The translations under genes were made by a program, and so were the position numbers. A stretch of DNA of 45,254 nucleotides from a virus: the IMG/VR virus record IMGVR_UViG_3300032325_000636, positions 1 through 45,254 of that record. One strand, written 5' to 3'. This document shows, piece by piece, positions 1 to 10,539 of this stretch. The notes under the pieces were generated by a model, which had not been told where the DNA came from, ran no database searches, and was given only the letters and a program-made list of their open reading frames with translations. The number at the start of each line of letters is the position of its first letter. Position 1 is the stretch's first letter.

Positions 1-1125
1 AGTAGATCCTTGAATACCAGTCGCACCGATTGCACCTACCCCTGTTGCACCAGTAGGGCCGGTCGCTCCGTCATTACCTGATGCACCTGTAGCGCCATCT
101 GCGCCAGTAGCACCATCAAGTCCTGTAGCACCTGTTAAGCCAGTAGCACCTACAGAACCTGATGATCCAGTAGGGCCGGTCGCTCCGTCATTACCTGATG
201 CACCTGTAGCGCCATTTTCGCCAGTAGCACCTGTTAGACCTGTAGCACCTGTAGCGCCATTTTCGCCAGTAGCACCTGTAGCACCTGTTAAGCCAGTAGC
301 TCCATTTGCACCAGTTGCTCCCTGAATACCAGTAGCTCCGGTTACTCCAGTAGCGCCATTGGTACCTGTTGCACCTGCGGGTCCGGTTGCACCAGTTGCG
401 CCACTACCACTACCTCCCCCTGCAGCCCAACTTAAATTACCAGTGCCATCTGTGGTTAGTACATATCCAGCTGTACCACCTGTAATGACAACATTGCTGT
501 TAGAGCCAAGATTACTTATACCTGATACGCTTAGTGAGGTTAAAATACCAGTTGATGTAATGTTTGGCTGAGCACCTGTTGTTACTTGTGTAGCTAAAAA
601 CGCTGTACCATTTAATGGGCCTGTAATAGAACTAGCTACAATATTGCTAGTAGTAAATGTGTTAGTATCTTTGTTAAAAGTAAGTGCTGAAGAGCCTCTT
701 AGTACACCATTATCATTAAACTGAACTTGTGTATTGCTACCACCAGGTGATCCATTACCACTACCAGGCGCTGCCCAAGTTAAATTACCTGTACCATCTG
801 TTTGTAAGAAAGTACCATTGGTACCACCCTGAATCATTACTTGATTAGCATATCCTAGAGTAGCATTACCTGATACAAATAATTCGTTAAGAGTACCCAA
901 TGATGTAATGTTGGGTTGGGCTGCGTTAGTAACTGTTTGTGCTGTTAGGGCTTGTCTAGCTGGGGGTAATAAATTTCCAGTTTGCACTAAAATATAATTA
1001 GCCAACGCACCAACTGTTGTTTTATCAGTAGATGCAGTTCCAACAGTGCTAACTATGGGTAAAATAGAATTTGAAGTAAGTTGATTACCTATATTGGGTA
1101 GTGAGGTGATCGGTATAGTAGTCAT
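1..1125 (-). CDS. Collagen-like tail fibre protein (partial, C-terminus outside window)
   Basis: Open from an ATG at 1123-1125 to the window edge, about 375 codons without a stop. The N-terminal 220 residues hold two copies of a fibre module seen also in the next two genes: a [13 protein letters not shown]-type stretch, then a beta-rich stretch ending [11 protein letters not shown]. After these comes a Gly-X-Y collagen-like region rich in GATGATG. Such proteins usually form trimeric fibres or decorations on phage tails or capsids. AAAGGATATACC before the ATG is a good ribosome binding site, and a perfect TATAAATA lies upstream. The role in host attachment is inferred from composition and neighbours, since no receptor-binding domain is visible before the edge. 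Confidence 0.85.
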   Translation of the reverse strand, partial: MTTIPITSLPNIGNQLTSNSILPIVSTVGTASTDKTTVGALANYILVQTGNLLPPARQALTAQTVTNAAQPNITSLGTLNELFVSGNATLGYANQVMIQGGTNGTFLQTDGTGNLTWAAPGSGNGSPGGSNTQVQFNDNGVLRGSSALTFNKDTNTFTTSNIVASSITGPLNGTAFLATQVTTGAQPNITSTGILTSLSVSGISNLGSNSNVVITGGTAGYVLTTDGTGNLSWAAGGGSGSGATGATGPAGATGTNGATGVTGATGIQGATGANGATGLTGATGATGENGATGATGLTGATGENGATGASGNDGATGPTGSSGSVGATGLTGATGLDGATGADGATGASGNDGATGPTGATGVGAIGATGIQGST

Positions 1126-1146
1126 TTAGGTATATCCTTTATGTAC

Positions 1147-1154
1147 TATTTATA
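1147..1154 (-). promoter_or_regulatory. T4-late-like promoter octamer TATAAATA
   Basis: Exact TATAAATA on the minus strand, 21 nt before the ATG of the collagen-like gene. It overlaps the stop codon of the preceding fibre gene. It matches the octamer of T4 late promoters, and variants of it precede most structural genes here. Confidence 0.6.
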
Positions 1155-2286
1155 CAGTTTTGTTGAATTCGGTTACATTGTATGTTGCGTAAACTATATT
1201 TCCGTTCTTAGGAGTTAGTATGACTTGCATATATCCAGTACCATTAGCTGCTACATTGGCTATAGTATCTAATATTGCGGGGTTTGTAGTAACACGATTA
1301 GTTTCTGTAAAGCTGATTGCTAATGAGGCATTCATTGCAGCCATTAATTCTAAAATTTCAACTTCACCACTATTTTGTATTCGCAAAGTCATTAAAAATG
1401 AATTTACATTATTAGAACTGCTTGTCCAAACTACAGTAGGAACATTATTTGCTGCTGAACCAGGGTAAGGATTACCTGAAATAATAGTTCTTGTACCATT
1501 GATTTGCTGTTGTTCGTTATTGCCTATGATATCCAATGTACCATCGATAACGGCGCCGGCGCCAGTAAATGTAACAACATTTGCGTTTCCATTTACACCA
1601 ACGGTAATGTTGCCACTTGTAGCTACAGTAACATTACTGGTACCATTTACAATAGCAGTTCCGCCGCTAACTGTAATATTAGTTAGTAAACCGCCATCAC
1701 CTATGAAATAATTCGCACTTATATTACCTATGGCTGATATGTTACCTACGGTTAATAAGTCACCGGTTGAGTCATATGTAAAATTAGTAGTTCCACCTAA
1801 CACACCACCGTCATTGTATTGAACTGCGGTGTCTGGACCACCCACTAAGCCAGAAGCTGCATCGATCCAAGATAGATTACCAGTGCCATCTGTACTTAAT
1901 ACATAACCTGATGTGCCGCCCTCGATAAAAACATTACTCACATTACCTAGTTGTGTGTTTCCACTAACTGTAAGATTTGCGATTGATACTAGATTTGATG
2001 TGCTTGTGAATGTGAAAGAAGAAGATGCACCAAATAAACCGTTATTATTAAACTGAATTTGGGTGTTACTACCACCTGGATTGCCGCCACCGCCACCTGT
2101 TACTAGATTTAAATTACCTGAGACGTTACCAATGTAAAGTGAAGGATTATCGGGGTTAGTAGATACATCAACTACCAATTCACCCAGTCTGGCATCGCCT
2201 GCATCAGAATATTGCTGTGCAGTTAGATCAGTGTGCTTACTAGAGGCACGTTCGATACCAGGTGGAATCGGTGGGGTTTGACTCAT
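1150..2286 (-). CDS. Fibre-like structural protein
   Basis: A 378-residue protein that begins with a Pro-rich MSQTPPIPPGIE segment and a LGELVVDVSTNPDNPSLYIGN stretch typical of phage fibres. It then carries two modules (GGSNTQIQFNNNG ... [10 protein letters not shown]) homologous to modules in both neighbouring collagen-like genes. The last 150 residues are a different beta-rich domain with no collagen triplets. There is no signal peptide or membrane segment. The three neighbours probably share modules through recombination. A virion fibre or appendage role is inferred, and the exact structure is unknown. Confidence 0.75.
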   Translation of the reverse strand: MSQTPPIPPGIERASSKHTDLTAQQYSDAGDARLGELVVDVSTNPDNPSLYIGNVSGNLNLVTGGGGGNPGGSNTQIQFNNNGLFGASSSFTFTSTSNLVSIANLTVSGNTQLGNVSNVFIEGGTSGYVLSTDGTGNLSWIDAASGLVGGPDTAVQYNDGGVLGGTTNFTYDSTGDLLTVGNISAIGNISANYFIGDGGLLTNITVSGGTAIVNGTSNVTVATSGNITVGVNGNANVVTFTGAGAVIDGTLDIIGNNEQQQINGTRTIISGNPYPGSAANNVPTVVWTSSSNNVNSFLMTLRIQNSGEVEILELMAAMNASLAISFTETNRVTTNPAILDTIANVAANGTGYMQVILTPKNGNIVYATYNVTEFNKTV

Positions 2287-2312
2287 TAAATAGTCCCTAT
2301 ATATACTATTTA
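2287..2312 (-). promoter_or_regulatory. Leader stem-loop with Shine-Dalgarno in its loop
   Basis: On the minus strand TAAATAGT pairs perfectly with ACTATTTA (8 bp) around a 10-nt loop that contains AGGG. The ATG follows at once. The 5' arm is itself a weak version of the octamer promoter (CTAAATAG). If the stem forms it would place the ribosome binding site in the loop, so translation could be tuned by folding. Confidence 0.4.
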
Positions 2313-2369
2313 GCTGTTTGGGTATTAATAAGTAGTCGCATTATGTTAGTTTAGTTACAATGTTGCATT

Positions 2370-5735
<3,366 letters not shown>

Positions 5736-5750
5736 AATTAAATCCTCATC

Positions 5751-5772
5751 TAGTATTTATCAAAAAATACTA
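5751..5772 (-). promoter_or_regulatory. Octamer promoter GATAAATA inside a stem-loop
   Basis: GATAAATA on the minus strand (5754-5761) lies 18 nt before the ATG of the large collagen-like gene. The octamer forms part of a perfect 8-bp inverted repeat, TAGTATTT/AAATACTA. The same hairpin could help end the upstream transcript. Confidence 0.45.
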
Positions 5773-5799
5773 AATGGGGAACCGGGGATTACAGCTTAA

Positions 5800-6021
5800 T
5801 TACTTATTCCAAGAAATACCCCTAGCTCGCCAATACAATCTATGTGCGGATTTGGGTAGTTTATACCATTTATTAAAACGATTAGGTTGTCCACGATTAG
5901 TAGGGTCGCCCATAAAGCCTACATTGGGCACAGAATGTGAATTTCTAATCTTATCGTGAGGACTTTCACGAAGTAGTCTTTGGGGATCGTTAAAAAATCT
6001 AAAAGCGAATTGTCTAGTCAT
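5800..6021 (-). CDS. Hypothetical protein, 73 aa
   Basis: A short basic, Arg/Asn-rich protein starting MTRQFAFRFFNDPQ, with no membrane segment. I do not recognise a family. The start is taken at the ATG at 6019-6021 and not at the TTG 15 nt earlier. The earlier codon lies inside a strong sigma70-type promoter whose predicted transcription start falls on this ATG, so the mRNA may have no leader. There is no Shine-Dalgarno sequence. Confidence 0.6.
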   Translation of the reverse strand: MTRQFAFRFFNDPQRLLRESPHDKIRNSHSVPNVGFMGDPTNRGQPNRFNKWYKLPKSAHRLYWRARGISWNK

Positions 6022-6027
6022 ACTATG

Positions 6028-6056
6028 ATTATACAATATAATGCGAGTTTAATCAA
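6028..6056 (-). promoter_or_regulatory. Sigma70-type promoter, leaderless arrangement
   Basis: TTGATT, a 17-bp spacer and TATAAT on the minus strand. Seven nt beyond the -10 box is the A of the ATG of the next gene. Confidence 0.65.
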
Positions 6057-6066
6057 TGAATATGGG

Positions 6067-6621
6067 TTATAAACTTTGGCCCCAGCGGGTATTAATCACG
6101 TTCCAATTGATTATTTTCCACTGTTCTTTTAGGTATTTCTTTTTATCACTACCATAATCTAATATCCAGGCATGTTCCCACCAATCTACTAATAGTAGAA
6201 TATCATTACGAACTTGATGGTTTGCAATAGTTTTAATCTTACCATCTGTAGCCAAATATATCCAACCTGAACCCTGTATCTTCATGGCTTCAGTTTCAAA
6301 CTGTGCCTTCATATTATCGTAATCACCAAAATGCTTATTGATGAATCCCATCATAGGACCATTTGGCTTGTTGTTATTTCTTACTTCTCTAAACTGTGGG
6401 AATAGTGTGTTATGGAGAAAAGCTCCGGCATAGTTAAAATCACGATCACCCTCACCCCTGTTATATCTTTCAGCATATCCATGGGCTAGTTTACCATAGT
6501 GAAGTTCTATGGTATCTTTGGATAAGACGGGACTTACTTCACTGGGAGTAAAGTTTAGGGCTATGATTTCTATGTCTTGAGGACGAGCCTTGTCCTCTAA
6601 TAATTGTATTATTTCTCGCAT
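6067..6621 (-). CDS. Fe/Mn superoxide dismutase
   Basis: A 184-residue protein of the iron/manganese superoxide dismutase family, which converts superoxide to peroxide and oxygen. The four metal ligands are visible: His41 (in ELHYGK), His70 (in AGAFLHNT), Asp146 and His150 (in VDWWEHAW). The GSGWIYL segment is also present. The usual GKHH is changed to GKLA, and the residue at the outer-sphere Gln position of Mn enzymes appears to be His135 (TIANHQV), as in some family members. The metal therefore cannot be told from sequence. No signal peptide, so it should act in the host cytoplasm. An octamer promoter lies 4 nt before the ATG and there is no ribosome binding site. Confidence 0.9.
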   Translation of the reverse strand: MREIIQLLEDKARPQDIEIIALNFTPSEVSPVLSKDTIELHYGKLAHGYAERYNRGEGDRDFNYAGAFLHNTLFPQFREVRNNNKPNGPMMGFINKHFGDYDNMKAQFETEAMKIQGSGWIYLATDGKIKTIANHQVRNDILLLVDWWEHAWILDYGSDKKKYLKEQWKIINWNVINTRWGQSL

Positions 6622-6625
6622 CTAC

Positions 6626-6633
6626 TATTTATC
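6626..6633 (-). promoter_or_regulatory. Octamer GATAAATA directly upstream of ATG
   Basis: Four nt separate the octamer from the SOD start codon. With T4-like spacing, transcription would start within a base of the ATG. Confidence 0.5.
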
Positions 6634-6656
6634 GAGTGCTAGAAATAATCTACTAC

Positions 6657-6872
6657 TTATTTGCGTTTGGTAATTCTACCGCGAGACAAGTCATAAGGTG
6701 AGCATTCAATTTCAACTGGATCACCCATTAGAATTTTAATCTCATTTTGACGCATTCTGCCTGAGATATAACCAATGATAGTTGGCCCTGTTTCAAGTTC
6801 TACCCTAAACATACAATTTGGTAGAACTTCTTTTACTACTCCGCTTAAACTGATAGATGTTTCTTTTGACAT
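6657..6872 (-). CDS. infA: Translation initiation factor IF-1
   Basis: A 71-residue single OB-fold protein that matches bacterial IF-1 over its whole length: [41 protein letters not shown] and [13 protein letters not shown] correspond to the conserved core and C-terminus. IF-1 binds the ribosomal A site of the 30S subunit during initiation. A phage copy could bias initiation towards phage mRNAs, some of which here seem leaderless; that is inference. The ATG follows AAAGGAAA by a rather long spacer. The gene lies between the endonuclease-like gene and SOD in the same direction. Confidence 0.93.
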   Translation of the reverse strand: MSKETSISLSGVVKEVLPNCMFRVELETGPTIIGYISGRMRQNEIKILMGDPVEIECSPYDLSRGRITKRK

Positions 6873-6896
6873 GTTGCTTTTTTGTTTCCTTTAGAG

Positions 6897-7820
6897 TTAT
6901 CGACGCATTCTTTCTTGCGCGAGTTTGTTACGATGCTGTAAATATTCCCATTCTTCCTTAGGACCAGTCTGAGAATAATATTGATCCTTGGTTATTCTCG
7001 ACAATTGACCTTGTTTATTTACTACTATCACGAACCCTTTTAATTTTTCACGGGTCGCTTCAGAAATAACTTGGTTTGCTCTTGCTAATTTTATTTTTTC
7101 TCTAGTTTCTTCGGTAATTGGCGGTCTATTTTTCATACCGATAATTCGCCGTTCACGCTCTGCCAATAATTCTTCTGGACTTTTTAGGGCTCTGGCCCTT
7201 GCTAATCCTTCTTTTTGCTTTTTCTTTCTATCTTCACTATGTTTTACACCTGTAATCTTAGCCGCAGCCTTTTTTCTTGATTCTGGTGTTATGATTTGTC
7301 TTGATCTAGCTAATTTTAGCTTTTCAATAGACTTAGGTGTATGAGAGAATTCTCCTTTCTTTCTAGTGGTTCCGTTTTTTTCTTTAGTCTCTCTTGACTT
7401 TCTAGTGGCTTCAGTGGCGACTTCAGGGGACAACGGACCCTTTACGACCCCTTTTGTTTTTGCGGATATTTTTGCACCAATTGATGGGTCTCTTGGACCC
7501 GAATAAGTTTGACCACCATCTAGTCCGTTTTCAACTATACAATTTGCCCAAATTTTATTACCAAAATCATCAACTGATTTAACAATATTATGTTGAAGTG
7601 AGAATCTGACTGCAAATTCAGAGCATTCATCCTTGCATTCAAAATATCCAACTATTTCTGTAGTAAATTTTCGGCCATGTTCTTTCAGATGCCGAAGCCA
7701 ATATTTTCCACTTCCTGGATAAGAATATGGATCAGTTTTAACTGTTTTGCAAAAATATTTCAATCCAGTAACGGTATGAGTTTTTACACAGAGATAAGTA
7801 GGCTTAAATACTTTTTTCAC
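6897..7820 (-). CDS. GIY-YIG-like homing endonuclease
   Basis: A 307-residue basic protein. The first 110 residues resemble phage GIY-YIG-like nucleases (YLCVKTHTVTGLKYFCKT, then YPGSGKYWLRHLKEHG and IVENGLDGG). The rest is a chain of Lys/Arg-rich helical repeats such as SIEKLKLARSRQ, TPESRKKAAAKI and TEETREKIKLARANQ, which look like NUMOD3-type DNA-binding modules. Such enzymes are selfish mobile genes that cut intronless or empty sites. The canonical GIY motif is poorly preserved, so activity is uncertain. Its ATG overlaps the stop of the upstream gene by 4 nt. No intron is visible nearby, so it is free-standing. Confidence 0.7.
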   Translation of the reverse strand: MKKVFKPTYLCVKTHTVTGLKYFCKTVKTDPYSYPGSGKYWLRHLKEHGRKFTTEIVGYFECKDECSEFAVRFSLQHNIVKSVDDFGNKIWANCIVENGLDGGQTYSGPRDPSIGAKISAKTKGVVKGPLSPEVATEATRKSRETKEKNGTTRKKGEFSHTPKSIEKLKLARSRQIITPESRKKAAAKITGVKHSEDRKKKQKEGLARARALKSPEELLAERERRIIGMKNRPPITEETREKIKLARANQVISEATREKLKGFVIVVNKQGQLSRITKDQYYSQTGPKEEWEYLQHRNKLAQERMRR

Positions 7821-8209
7821 CTACGCATCCTCGCTACTTCTTCAATATGATCCGGGTTGTATATCGGTATCGCATTTGATTTTGCCATCTGAGCAATTCC
7901 TATGATTTTTGTACCGGTATAGTGTTGAGTTTGCTTGACAGTAACTGGTCCAGTAACTCCGGTATCAACGCTTTTAGTTTGAGAAGCCATAAATCTGCCT
8001 GGAGGCGGGCCCAGTACCGGAAGTGCTACTTTGGAACTAGGCAAGCTCATTGCTCGGGGCTTGCTCATAGCAGCCCATCGTTTTTGATTTTGTTCCCACT
8101 CTTGATTGAGTACTTCTTGTTTTAGCTTGGCTTCACTGCTAGCAAATTTTTGCTTGCCCTTGCGTTTACCAGTTGTAGTAAGCGCTGGGTGAGAGAGATG
8201 CATCGTCAT
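7817..8209 (-). CDS. Conserved phage protein of unknown function, 130 aa
   Basis: Starts MTMHLSHPALTTTGKRKGKQK, has a Lys-rich helical stretch, a Pro-rich middle (LPVLGPPPGRFM) and ends NPDHIEEVARMRR. The overall layout resembles small conserved proteins I associate with large T4-like phages, but I know no function. No membrane segment. It is the first gene after a strong sigma70-type promoter and overlaps the nuclease gene by ATGA, so the two are probably co-transcribed. Confidence 0.7.
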   Translation of the reverse strand: MTMHLSHPALTTTGKRKGKQKFASSEAKLKQEVLNQEWEQNQKRWAAMSKPRAMSLPSSKVALPVLGPPPGRFMASQTKSVDTGVTGPVTVKQTQHYTGTKIIGIAQMAKSNAIPIYNPDHIEEVARMRR

Positions 8210-8241
8210 TGTGTGTAGGTCATAGTGATTGATTAGTGTGT

Positions 8242-8270
8242 ATTATACTAGAACGGGGATTATTTGTCAA
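8242..8270 (-). promoter_or_regulatory. Sigma70-type promoter (consensus)
   Basis: Perfect TTGACA, 17-bp spacer and perfect TATAAT on the minus strand, before the 130-residue conserved gene. Confidence 0.8.
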
Positions 8271-8273
8271 CCG

Positions 8274-8627
8274 TTATTTGTTTAAAATATCCCACATTTT
8301 TTGCTTTGCTATGATTTCTGCTTCTAGTGCGCGGTATTTATCGCCCAATTCTTTTAGCTCACTCCACTTATCTTCTAGTGCAGGATTTGGGTGTAAGATA
8401 GCCAATCGTTCTTCTATTTTATCTAGTGTATCATTAAGACTTTTGCCCTTAATAATAACATCACTCCCAAAAATTGCAGTGCCTCGAATATGCAGGTTAC
8501 TATCTGTTAATGGGGTAGGACTTATACTTTGCCAATTAACTGAGTTATTAGTTATTGATGTACCATTAGAAGTTATACCATGAGTGCCATGAACAAAAGG
8601 ATAGTGATAGGAGTCATTACTAGACAT
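8274..8627 (-). CDS. Conserved phage protein, probable virion-associated
   Basis: A 117-residue protein. The N-terminal half is Ser/Thr/Asn-rich with fibre-like beta character (HIRGTAIFGSDVIIKGKSL). The C-terminal half is helical and probably coiled coil (LNDTLDKIEERLAIL, then ELKELGDKYRALEAEI). Similar small proteins occur near tail or neck genes of T4-like phages, but I cannot name one. The start overlaps the stop of the AbrB-type gene (TAATG). Confidence 0.65.
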   Translation of the reverse strand: MSSNDSYHYPFVHGTHGITSNGTSITNNSVNWQSISPTPLTDSNLHIRGTAIFGSDVIIKGKSLNDTLDKIEERLAILHPNPALEDKWSELKELGDKYRALEAEIIAKQKMWDILNK

Positions 8628-8815
8628 TACCCAATCCTCTTCATAATAATTCTACCCTGATCATCTAATGAAAAATCAACTGCGTCACCTTCTTTCCAAC
8701 CCATTTTCTCTAGTAGTGCAGGTGGAATGGGAATAAGTAGGTCGTCAGTGCTATCATCTACTTGGGTAATGACTTCATAACTTACATAAGGATTAGCTGG
8801 ATTTTGTTTGCTCAT
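8627..8815 (-). CDS. AbrB/MazE-type DNA-binding protein
   Basis: A 62-residue protein whose second half matches the swapped-hairpin AbrB fold: LLIPIPPALLEKMGWKEGD followed by AVDFSLDDQGRIIMKR. The family contains transition-state regulators and antitoxins that bind DNA as dimers. No toxin gene lies beside it, so a regulatory role is more likely than a toxin-antitoxin pair. It is first in a small unit with the virion-associated-like gene. Confidence 0.8.
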   Translation of the reverse strand: MSKQNPANPYVSYEVITQVDDSTDDLLIPIPPALLEKMGWKEGDAVDFSLDDQGRIIMKRIG

Positions 8816-8868
8816 TTCTTTATTATATAGTATTCATGATGGTAATGCAAATATTTAGGTAACCAATC

Positions 8869-9396
8869 TCACCAGGCTTTGCATGACCAATATCTTGCTT
8901 TCCATTTTGGGCCTGGATTCTCGCAGTGATGTCTTGCTCTAAATGATTTTCTACGGCCAGGAATGCTCTTTTTAATACGCATAGTTTTATCACCAAAATT
9001 TACTTTGACAACATTACCTTTTGGACCCTTAACATACACTTTAGATTTTGCAACATCCCCTGCCATTGGTTTATTTAGTTGAACCGTTCTACCTTGATAT
9101 TTGGCTTCTTCAACATCTGCTTCACCAACTGTACCTGACCCTGCTGCGTCGGTAGAAATGCCCATTAGCATTTTTTCATTGACTGATTCTAACATTACAC
9201 CGTGATGCTTTAACAGTTCCATTACTGTGTTATCACTATGAATAACAACACCGTCACTCATAAAGCCAATAACGCCGGTTTCGATAACAGTATCTTCTGC
9301 TATCTCCAATGAAAAGCTATCGCCAATTCCCATTTGTTCAGTTATTTCTTCACTGAATTCTTCAACTAAATTTAATAATTTTCTAATATCAGTCAT
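8869..9396 (-). CDS. Conserved phage protein with Cys/Arg-rich tail, 175 aa
   Basis: An acidic N-terminal two-thirds (starts MTDIRKLLNLVEEFSEEI) is followed by a KVYVKGPKGNVVKVNFGD beta segment. A very basic C-terminus ends RKSFRARHHCENPGPKWKAR, then YWSCKAW. This tail resembles C-termini I associate with several large-phage head-region proteins, but I cannot assign a function. The two Cys and two His could bind a metal. It is divergent from the plus-strand repeat gene, with back-to-back octamer promoters between. Confidence 0.65.
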   Translation of the reverse strand: MTDIRKLLNLVEEFSEEITEQMGIGDSFSLEIAEDTVIETGVIGFMSDGVVIHSDNTVMELLKHHGVMLESVNEKMLMGISTDAAGSGTVGEADVEEAKYQGRTVQLNKPMAGDVAKSKVYVKGPKGNVVKVNFGDKTMRIKKSIPGRRKSFRARHHCENPGPKWKARYWSCKAW

Positions 9397-9415
9397 GGTT
9401 ATACCTATTAATTAG

Positions 9416-9423
9416 TATTTATT
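9416..9423 (-). promoter_or_regulatory. Octamer promoter AATAAATA
   Basis: Minus-strand octamer 19 nt before the ATG of the Cys/Arg-rich gene. It is one half of a divergent promoter pair. Confidence 0.5.
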
Positions 9424-9439
9424 TTAAATTACATTTTTT

Positions 9440-9462
9440 GATAAATACTGTAATAATTACAG
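9440..9462 (+). promoter_or_regulatory. Octamer promoter GATAAATA followed by a stem-loop
   Basis: GATAAATA (9440-9447) is followed immediately by CTGTA-ATAAT-TACAG, a 5-bp stem with a 5-nt loop, then the ATG at 9471. The mRNA would begin at or within the stem-loop. Confidence 0.5.
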
Positions 9463-9470
9463 GTATAAAA

Positions 9471-10304
9471 ATGCTACTATCAAATGGTTGGACTATGACT
9501 TCTGGGTTAACTTTTACCTCATCGGCGGCACCTCCGCCCGCGGGTGGTAATCTTGTTATGACTTTTAATACTGCATTGGCGGTGACTAATCCAGATACAG
9601 TTTATCTACCACTTGGTGGCACAGTTAATGCAACAATCAACTGGGGTGATGGTAATACTGCTGAACCTGCTAACGGTGCAAATGTTTATAGTCATACCTA
9701 TACTACTGCCAATACTTATACAGTAACGGTTACAGGAACAGTGTCTGAATATGGCCAAGTATTTTTTGGCACTGGTGAAAACGAACCATTAGTTTCAGTA
9801 GATAGTTGGGATAATGATTTAGGACTAACTAGCCTATTCTCAGCGTTTTACAGTGCCATAAACCTCACTCAAGTACCAAATACTCTTCCTACTGCTGTGC
9901 AATTTCTTAACGCTGCGTTTTTGGGTGCCAACACATTCAATCAAGACTTAAGTGGTTGGGATACTTCTAATGTAACTGGGTGGGATAATGTATTTCAAGA
10001 TGCTAGTGCATTTAATGGTAATATAAGCACTTGGAATACAAGTCAAGCATCATCGATGCAATCCTTTTTCGATAGTTGTTCTGCCTTTAATGGCAATATA
10101 AGTAGTTGGGATGTGGCCAATGTTGGTAGCATGAACCAAATGTTCCAAAATGCTACTGCGTTTAACCAAGACTTATCGTCTTGGATAACTGGCTTATCTA
10201 TACAACCCTCTAATTTTTCATTGGGTGCTAATGCAGTGTTCGCTAATAACGCCAGCAACTTGAAACCATATCTAAGTGGCGGTACCGTAAGGATCAATAC
10301 CTAA
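9471..10304 (+). CDS. BspA-like repeat surface/fibre protein with PKD-like segment
   Basis: A 277-residue protein. Residues about 45-95 look like a PKD beta-sandwich (INWGDGNTAEPANG then SHTYTTANTYTVTVTG). The rest contains at least three copies of a DUF285/BspA-type repeat: FNQDLSGWDTSNVT, FNGNISTWNTSQASSM and FNGNISSWDVANVGSM. Such repeats form leucine-rich-like solenoids in bacterial surface proteins and in phage fibres. The start is the ATG at 9471, not the TTG 33 nt earlier, because the earlier codon lies in the promoter octamer. There is no signal peptide. Adhesion or virion decoration is inferred from the next two lectin-like genes. Confidence 0.75.
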   Translation: MLLSNGWTMTSGLTFTSSAAPPPAGGNLVMTFNTALAVTNPDTVYLPLGGTVNATINWGDGNTAEPANGANVYSHTYTTANTYTVTVTGTVSEYGQVFFGTGENEPLVSVDSWDNDLGLTSLFSAFYSAINLTQVPNTLPTAVQFLNAAFLGANTFNQDLSGWDTSNVTGWDNVFQDASAFNGNISTWNTSQASSMQSFFDSCSAFNGNISSWDVANVGSMNQMFQNATAFNQDLSSWITGLSIQPSNFSLGANAVFANNASNLKPYLSGGTVRINT

Positions 10305-10359
10305 GCCTACATTCTAGATTTAAGAAATCGTTTTGAAATAATATATTTCACTATATTTG

Positions 10360-10367
10360 AATAAATA
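10360..10367 (+). promoter_or_regulatory. Octamer promoter AATAAATA
   Basis: Octamer followed by GTAGTAAG, 80 nt before the first LamG gene. The long leader contains a short AGGA/TCCT inverted repeat and ends with an AAAGGAAA ribosome binding site. Confidence 0.5.
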
Positions 10368-10447
10368 GTAGTAAGAAAGTTATCTCAGGATAGGATTCCT
10401 CTTTAACTTGCTTCCCAAAACTCTTCTCTTAAATAAAGGAAAATAAT

Positions 10448-10539
10448 ATGCAATTTTCAGGCGTAACAATGACAGGCGGTTATAGCGTACTTACAGGTGC
10501 CGCCCCTGCTGGTGATCAATATTGGGCTAATGTATCGTT
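10448..10539. repeat. Direct repeat, 5' end of LamG genes (copy 1)
   Basis: These 92 bp are identical to 11843-11934, from the ATG through codon 30. The identity runs slightly into the leader, whereas the downstream coding sequence diverges sharply. Confidence 0.95.

Noticed and set aside
8627-8815. AbrB-type gene as the antitoxin of a toxin-antitoxin pair
   Set aside because: Neither neighbour looks like a MazF, PIN or other toxin. The next gene is fibre-like with a coiled coil.
10331-10350. Weak inverted repeat after the BspA-like gene as terminator
   Set aside because: A six-pair AT-only stem with no U-run. It is not strong enough to call.
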